From contig NZ_JAGEOK010000007.1 in assembly GCF_017573545.1 (NCBI RefSeq), positions 124,001-188,000 on the forward strand: DNA of 64,000 nt, written 5' to 3'. Positions 59,521 to 64,000 of the stretch are shown piece after piece (the stretch's first letter is position 1; the number at the start of each line of letters is the position of its first letter). The stretch comes from Actinomadura nitritigenes. GTDB lineage: Bacteria > Actinomycetota > Actinomycetes > Streptosporangiales > Streptosporangiaceae. The translations under genes and the position numbers were made by a program. Below the pieces are notes generated by a model. That model was not told the DNA's origin. It saw nothing but the letters and a program-made list of their open reading frames with translations, and searched no databases.

Positions 59521-60722
59521 TGCCACTCGTCCTGTACGCCCTCGCCCTGGCGGCGTTCGCCATCGCCACCACCGAGTTCGTCGTCGTCGGAATGCTGCCG
59601 ACGCTGGCCGGCGAACTCTCCGTCTCCGTGCCCACCGCGGGCTACCTGGTGACCGGCTACGCCGCCGGGGTCGCGATCGGCGGGCCGCTGCTCGCCCTGG
59701 CGGCCCGGCGGCTGCCGCCGCGCACCACGCTGATCGGCCTGATGACGCTGTTCTGCGCCGGGCACCTGGTGATGGCCGCGGCGCCCGACTTCACCGTGCT
59801 GCTGGTCGCCCGGCTGGTCACGGCGTCCGCGCACGGCGCGTTCTTCGGCACCGGCACGGTCGTCGCGGGGGCCGCGGTCCCCGCGGCCAGGCGCGGGCGG
59901 GCGATCGCACTGATGTTCACCGGGCTCAGCGTGGCCACCGTGATCGGCGTCCCCGGCGGGACCCTGCTCGGACAGCAGCTGTCCTGGCGGGCGCCGTTCG
60001 CGGCGGTCGCGGTCCTCTCGGCCGCCGCCGGGCTCGCGCTGTACCGCCTGCTGCCCCGGGAGCGTCCGGCCCCGGCGGCCGGCACGGGCGCCGGGGCGCC
60101 GCGTTCGGCGCCGGGTGCGCTCGCGCTCGCCCTGGCCACCACGGTGCTCGGCTGGGGGGCGATCTTCGTGCCGTACACCTTCATCTCCCCCTATCTACAG
60201 CGGGTGAGCGGGTTCGGCGCGGGCACGGTCACCGCCCTGCTGCTGCTCTTCGGAGTGGCCTCGGCCGCCGGCGGCCTGCTGGGCGGGAGGGCCGGCGACC
60301 GCCACCCGACCGGCGCCCTCCCGGTCGCGCTGGTGGCGCTGGCCGCCGTCCTCGCCCTCGTCGGGGCCGGCGGCGGCAGCAGGCCCCTCATGGTCGTCCT
60401 GCTGGTCTGCTGGGGCGTCGCCGGATTCGCGCTGGTGCCCACGCTCCAGAGCCGGGTGGTGGCCATCGCGGGTCCGGCGAGCACCCTCGCCGCCACCCTC
60501 AACATCGCGGCGTTCAACATCGGCATCACCGCGGGCTCCGCCCTCGGAGGCGCCCTGGTGAACGCCGGGCGGCTGCGCGCCGCACCCGCCGTCGCCGCGG
60601 CCGTGGTGCTGGCTGCGGTGATACCGGCCGTGCTGTCCGGGCGGGCCGGACGCCGTCCCCGGCGCCCCCGCCCGGCCGCGCGGCGCGCCTCCCTCGGGGT
60701 ACACGCCGCGCGCCGTCGTTGA
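59520..60722 (+). CDS. MFS transporter (drug/arabinose efflux type)
   Basis: A 400-residue exporter with 12 membrane helices. FAIATTEFVVVGMLPTLAGE is the helix 1 motif of the AraJ/YdhP group; ISPYLQRVSGFGAG and LGGALVNAGRLRAAP are typical later parts. The C-terminus is a basic Arg/Pro tail. It is last in the LysR-linked SDR-SnoaL-MFS cluster and may export its product. It converges on livM with 7 bases between. Confidence 0.9.
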   Translation: MPLVLYALALAAFAIATTEFVVVGMLPTLAGELSVSVPTAGYLVTGYAAGVAIGGPLLALAARRLPPRTTLIGLMTLFCAGHLVMAAAPDFTVLLVARLVTASAHGAFFGTGTVVAGAAVPAARRGRAIALMFTGLSVATVIGVPGGTLLGQQLSWRAPFAAVAVLSAAAGLALYRLLPRERPAPAAGTGAGAPRSAPGALALALATTVLGWGAIFVPYTFISPYLQRVSGFGAGTVTALLLLFGVASAAGGLLGGRAGDRHPTGALPVALVALAAVLALVGAGGGSRPLMVVLLVCWGVAGFALVPTLQSRVVAIAGPASTLAATLNIAAFNIGITAGSALGGALVNAGRLRAAPAVAAAVVLAAVIPAVLSGRAGRRPRRPRPAARRASLGVHAARRR

Positions 60723-60729
60723 GGCGGGC

Positions 60730-61716
60730 TCAGACGGGGGCGGACACCTTGGACTGGGCCTGGTCGGCCGGTCGGCGGCGGGCGGTGCGCCTGGCGAGGA
60801 GGGTCTGGGCGGTGCCCCAGACACCGCGCCGGAACACCAGGACCACCACGATGAAGATCGCGCCGGTGATGATCCCGGTCTCCTGGAAGCCGGCCGTGGC
60901 GAGGTAGTCGTTCAGCTCCACGATCAGCGCGGCGCCGATCGCGCCTCCCCACAGGGTGCCGATGCCGCCGAGGACGACCATCATCACGGCCTGCCCGGAC
61001 GTCGTCCAGTAGACGCCGTCCAGGGACGCGAAGCCGTGGCCGATGGCGAACAGGCCGCCGCCCAGCCCGGACAGTGCCGCCGACAGGACGAACACCAGCA
61101 GCTTGTAGCGGTCGATGCTGTAGCCCAGCGCGCGCGCACGCGCCGGGTTGTCGCGGATGGACACCAGCACGCGGCCGAACGGCGACCGGACGATCCGCCA
61201 CGCGACGAACATGCCGACCAGGACGAACGGCAGTCCCGCGTAGTAGAAGAAGAACGGGTCGGACAGGTCGACGCCGAAGAAGTCCCTCGGGATGCCCTGC
61301 AGGCCGTTCTCCCCGCCCGTCACGTCCCGCCACTGGTTCGCGACGAAGTACACCATCTGCGCGAAGGCGAGGGTGACCATCGCGAAGTAGATGCCGCGCA
61401 GCCGGATGGACAGGAACCCGATCGGGACGGCGAGCACCGCGGAGAACGCCGCGCCGCCGAGGACGGCGACGGGGAACGGCAGCCCGGAGTGCACCGCGAT
61501 CAGGCCCGTCACGTAGGCGGCGGACCCCCAGAACGCGGCGTGCCCGAACGACAGCAGCCCGGTGAACCCGAGCAGCAGGTCCACGGCGGCGGCGAACAGC
61601 GCCCAGCAGGCGATGTCCATCGCGACCGGCGGGTACACGAACCACGGCAGCACGAGCGCCGCGGCCAGCCCGATGATCAGCAGGACGGGCCGTCCGGCGA
61701 GCCTCGACAGAACCAT
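60730..61716 (-). CDS. livM: branched-chain amino acid ABC permease LivM
   Basis: A 328-residue permease with about nine membrane helices. DLLLGFTGLLSFGHAAFWGS is the LivM motif, LRGIYFAMVTLAFAQMVYFV the conserved middle, and VMMVVLGGIGTLWGGAIGAA the C-terminal loop that meets the ATPase. It abuts livH without a gap. Confidence 0.93.
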   Translation of the reverse strand: MVLSRLAGRPVLLIIGLAAALVLPWFVYPPVAMDIACWALFAAAVDLLLGFTGLLSFGHAAFWGSAAYVTGLIAVHSGLPFPVAVLGGAAFSAVLAVPIGFLSIRLRGIYFAMVTLAFAQMVYFVANQWRDVTGGENGLQGIPRDFFGVDLSDPFFFYYAGLPFVLVGMFVAWRIVRSPFGRVLVSIRDNPARARALGYSIDRYKLLVFVLSAALSGLGGGLFAIGHGFASLDGVYWTTSGQAVMMVVLGGIGTLWGGAIGAALIVELNDYLATAGFQETGIITGAIFIVVVLVFRRGVWGTAQTLLARRTARRRPADQAQSKVSAPV

Positions 61717-62577
61717 CTAGAGCGCCTCCTCGCGGCCGAACAGTCCCGCCGGGCGCCACAGCAGCACGGCCGCCATCAGGATGAACACCAGCGTCTGCGA
61801 CAGGGACGGCACGTAGTAGTTGCCGAGCGCCGAGACGATCCCGACCGCGAACCCGGCGGCGACCGACCCGAACACCGAGCCGAGCCCGCCGATCACCACC
61901 ACGGCGAACACCGTGATGATCAGGTCGGAGCCCATCAGCGGGTTCACCGCGCGCATCGGCGCGGCGAGCACGCCGGCGAACCCGGCGAGCGCGACGCCGA
62001 ACCCGAACACCGGCGTCACCCAGCGGGCCACGTCGATGCCGAGCGCGCGGGTCAGCTCGGGCCGCTCGGTCGCCGCCCGGACGATCATGCCGACGCGGGT
62101 CCGGGTCAGCACGACCCACACCGCCCCGCACACCACGACCGACACCGCCAGCACGAACACCTGGTAGGCCGGGTAGGTGAACAGGCCGAGGTTCACGGAC
62201 CCGCCCAGCGCGGAGGGGCGCGGGTACGGCTGCGACTGCACCCCGTACTCCCGCTTGACGAGGTCCTGCAGGATCAGCGCGAGACCGAAGGTGAACAGGA
62301 AGTTGTAGAGCGGGTCGAGCGGCGCCAGGCGGCGGATGAACAGCCGCTCCAGCACCGTCCCGGCCGCGCCCAGCACGACCGGGACGAGCGGCAGCGCGAC
62401 CCAGAAGTTCACGCCCCACGAGTCGAGCAGGACGTAGGAGCCGAACGCGCCCAGCATGTAGAACGCGCCGTGCGCGAAGTTGACCACGCCGAGCATCCCG
62501 AAGATGACGGCCAGGCCGAGGGCGAGCAGGGCGTAGAACGCCCCGCCCACCAGCCCGTTGAACGCCTGTTGCAGCAC
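61717..62577 (-). CDS. livH: branched-chain amino acid ABC permease LivH
   Basis: A 286-residue permease: QQAFNGLVGGAFYALLALGL, GMLGVVNFAHGAFYMLGAFG and VFAVVVIGGLGSVFGSVAAG are LivH hallmarks. It lies between livK (12-base gap) and livM. Confidence 0.93.
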   Translation of the reverse strand: MLQQAFNGLVGGAFYALLALGLAVIFGMLGVVNFAHGAFYMLGAFGSYVLLDSWGVNFWVALPLVPVVLGAAGTVLERLFIRRLAPLDPLYNFLFTFGLALILQDLVKREYGVQSQPYPRPSALGGSVNLGLFTYPAYQVFVLAVSVVVCGAVWVVLTRTRVGMIVRAATERPELTRALGIDVARWVTPVFGFGVALAGFAGVLAAPMRAVNPLMGSDLIITVFAVVVIGGLGSVFGSVAAGFAVGIVSALGNYYVPSLSQTLVFILMAAVLLWRPAGLFGREEAL

Positions 62578-62589
62578 GCCGGGCCCGCC

Positions 62590-63828
62590 CTACAGCTTGC
62601 AGGCGGCGTCGGGCTGCTGGAACGCCTGCGCCGCCGGGATCGTCTTGAGGATCTTCTCGTAGTCCCACGGCTCCTTGACCTCGGAACCCGGCTTCACCTG
62701 CGCGATGTAGGCGTCGTGGACGAGCAGGTGGTCCTGCGCCCGGATGGTCCCGGTGGCGGTGAACACGTCGTTGACCTGGTGGCCCTCCAGCTGCTTCACC
62801 ACGCCGTCGGACTTGTCGGTGCCGCCGCGCTGCACGGCCTCCAGGTACTGCAGCGCCGCGGAGTAGTCGGCGGCGTGCACGGCCGTCGGGCGCTTGCCCG
62901 TCTTGGCCTGGAACTTGTCCGCCCAGGCGCGGTTGCCCTGGTTGGCGTTCCAGTACCAGAAGTCGGTGAAGCGCGTCCCGGCCAGCGCGTCCGGGCCGAG
63001 CGAGTGGATGTCGGTGATGAACATCAGGCCCGTCGCGAGCCCGACGCCCTTGTCCCGCAGCTTGTACTCGTTGTACTGCTTCACGAGGTTGACGAGGTCG
63101 CCGCCCGCCTGCATGGCGCCGAGCACCTGCGGCTTCGGCTTCATCCCGGGCGCCTTCAGCAGGAACGTCGAGAAGTTGTCGTTCGGGAACGGCGTCGGGT
63201 CGGACTTGACGACGGTGCCGCCGGACTCCTTCACCGCCGCGGTGAACGTCTTCTGCATGTCCTGCCCGAACGCGTAGTCCGGGTAGACGATGTACCAGTT
63301 CTTCGAGCCGTCCTTGGTGACCTCGCTACCGGTCCCGTGGGCCAGCATGTAGCTGTTGTAGCCGTAGTGGAAGGTGTACTTGTTGCACTGCTGGCCTTCC
63401 AGCGCGGTGGACGCGGCGCCGACGTCGATGAACAGCTTCTTCTTGTTCTTGGCGACGGTCGCGACGGCGAGCGCGGCCGACGAGGTCGGCACGTCCACGA
63501 TCAGGTCGGCCTTCTGCCGGTCGTACAGCTCCTGGGCCTTGGAGTTCGCGATGTCGGGCTTGTTCTGGTGGTCGGCGTCCACCACCTCGATCTTCTTCGC
63601 GACGGCCTTGTCGCCGTACTTCGCCTTGTAGTCGGCGACCGCCATCTTCACCGCCTCGACGGCGTTCTTGCCCGACAGGTCGGCGTAGACGCCGGACTCG
63701 TCGGTGAGGACGGCGAGGACGACCTTGCCGTCGCTGATCTTCCCCCCGCCCCCGCCGGGTCCGCCCGCGCAGCCGGCCAGCAGCGCTCCGGCGGTGGCGA
63801 GCGCCGCCGAACGTCGCACAAGTGTCAT
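62590..63828 (-). CDS. livK: branched-chain amino acid ABC substrate-binding lipoprotein
   Basis: A 412-residue periplasmic-type binding protein anchored as lipoprotein: lipobox LLAGC at residues 17-21. VVLAVLTDESGVYADLSGKN, VVDADHQNKPDIANSKAQEL and NWYIVYPDYAFGQDMQKTFT belong to the Peripla_BP_6 fold. Closest in style to amide/urea or branched-chain amino acid receptors; ligand not certain. Together with livH and livM it forms an uptake system. Confidence 0.9.
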   Translation of the reverse strand: MTLVRRSAALATAGALLAGCAGGPGGGGGKISDGKVVLAVLTDESGVYADLSGKNAVEAVKMAVADYKAKYGDKAVAKKIEVVDADHQNKPDIANSKAQELYDRQKADLIVDVPTSSAALAVATVAKNKKKLFIDVGAASTALEGQQCNKYTFHYGYNSYMLAHGTGSEVTKDGSKNWYIVYPDYAFGQDMQKTFTAAVKESGGTVVKSDPTPFPNDNFSTFLLKAPGMKPKPQVLGAMQAGGDLVNLVKQYNEYKLRDKGVGLATGLMFITDIHSLGPDALAGTRFTDFWYWNANQGNRAWADKFQAKTGKRPTAVHAADYSAALQYLEAVQRGGTDKSDGVVKQLEGHQVNDVFTATGTIRAQDHLLVHDAYIAQVKPGSEVKEPWDYEKILKTIPAAQAFQQPDAACKL

Positions 63829-63899
63829 CGGGGTTCTCCCTGCTGTGTTCCGAGGTGGTTCTGAGATTTCGAGGTGGCGCCGGGGCTCCGGCGCACCGG

Positions 63900-64000
63900 C
63901 TAGATTCCGAGGTATTCGAGAAGTTCGCCCTCGCGGGCGAGGACCTCGTCGTTGTCCAGCGACTCCACGACGCGGCCCTCCGCGAGCAGGTGGTGGCGGT
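63900..64000 (-). CDS. C-terminal end of a LivF/LivG-type ABC ATPase, cut by the window edge
   Basis: The last 33 codons are visible on the minus strand, ending TAG at 63900-63902. They read HLLAEGRVVESLDNDEVLAR and EGELLEYLGI, the usual tail of branched-chain amino acid transporter ATPases. Its start lies outside the window, upstream of livK in the same operon. Confidence 0.75.
   Translation of the reverse strand, partial: RHHLLAEGRVVESLDNDEVLAREGELLEYLGI

Noticed and set aside
60191..63864. Long open frames across the liv genes on both strands (plus strand 61036-63864; minus strand 60191-62668)
   Set aside because: Their composition (Arg, Gly, Val and His repeats) is that of antisense or out-of-frame reading of livM, livH and livK, which have clear family motifs.

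Overview
The window is very GC-rich, densely coding and full of GTG and overlapping ATGA/GTGA starts. With a homodimeric aceE, a GlnR-type box before a type II glutamine synthetase, a DUF397/DUF5753 regulatory cluster, PAC2, DUF3052 and truncated haemoglobin genes, this points to a filamentous actinobacterium. Streptosporangiales (Actinomadura-like) is my best guess, but that is inference without a search.

Region 1 (1-10559) is the right part of a virus-like element; its left part lies outside the window. Sixteen tightly overlapping plus-strand genes (2-7585) encode several small membrane proteins, two different peptidoglycan hydrolases with the same membrane-anchor N-terminus, beta-rich spike-like proteins, a holin-like protein and a DUF1906-type endolysin. 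No portal, terminase, tape-measure or tail-sheath gene is seen. That composition suits a tailless, membrane-containing (tectivirus-like) virus better than a tailed one. A strong terminator hairpin (7858-7886) separates them from a minus-strand block: a tRNA-Arg-like sequence with an enlarged anticodon loop, a BldC/Xis-like helix-turn-helix protein, a 31-residue membrane protein, three consecutive large hairpins, and a six-gene operon led by an XRE repressor. A second, divergent HTH gene faces that repressor. Both appear to have leaderless promoters, one carrying an operator between -35 and -10.

Region 2 (10745-24685) is chromosomal: a Rel/SpoT paralogue with an intact hydrolase but a degenerate synthetase, a universal stress protein, glnII, a PanE-like reductase, a truncated haemoglobin, an ECF sigma factor with a SnoaL-like tail plus SDR and DUF899 genes, tRNA-Val(UAC), a geranylgeranyl-reductase-type flavoprotein and small hydrolase/CBS genes.

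Region 3 (24758-34168) holds a PAC2 protein and a Calvin-cycle locus: red-type RuBisCO cbbL-cbbS, the activase cbbX, a divergent cbbR with clear dyads in the shared promoter, and, 4.6 kb beyond cbbL, a phosphoribulokinase. A NarL-type two-component system lies between. The genes together could regenerate RuBP, fix CO2 and repair inhibited RuBisCO.

Region 4 (34496-47816) has a K+ channel, a zinc-ribbon protein, peroxiredoxin, DUF3052, YjbQ, DUF1918, aceE, a VOC protein, a HATPase/XRE-DUF5753/DUF397/DUF397 cluster, a WYL regulator and a MerR-controlled ABC exporter whose promoter has the 20-bp dyad-containing spacer typical of MerR activation.

Region 5 (47821-53150) is the most unusual part. 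A perfect 216-bp direct repeat, the 3' end of an epoxide-hydrolase-type gene, flanks a 4.16-kb cassette made of an OmpR-type regulator, a large extracytoplasmic sensor kinase, an L,D-transpeptidase lipoprotein and a proline-rich exported peptide. One copy belongs to the intact hydrolase; the other is a fragment. This looks like single-crossover or site-specific integration of a circular cell-wall-sensing cassette.

Region 6 (53247-64000) carries a deaminase-like/SUKH-4 fusion, 3-hydroxybutyrate dehydrogenase with a GAF/CdaR-type regulator, a LysR-controlled SDR/SnoaL/MFS cluster whose SDR lacks the usual Tyr-x3-Lys, and a convergent branched-chain amino acid ABC transporter (livK-livH-livM and the tail of an ATPase gene).
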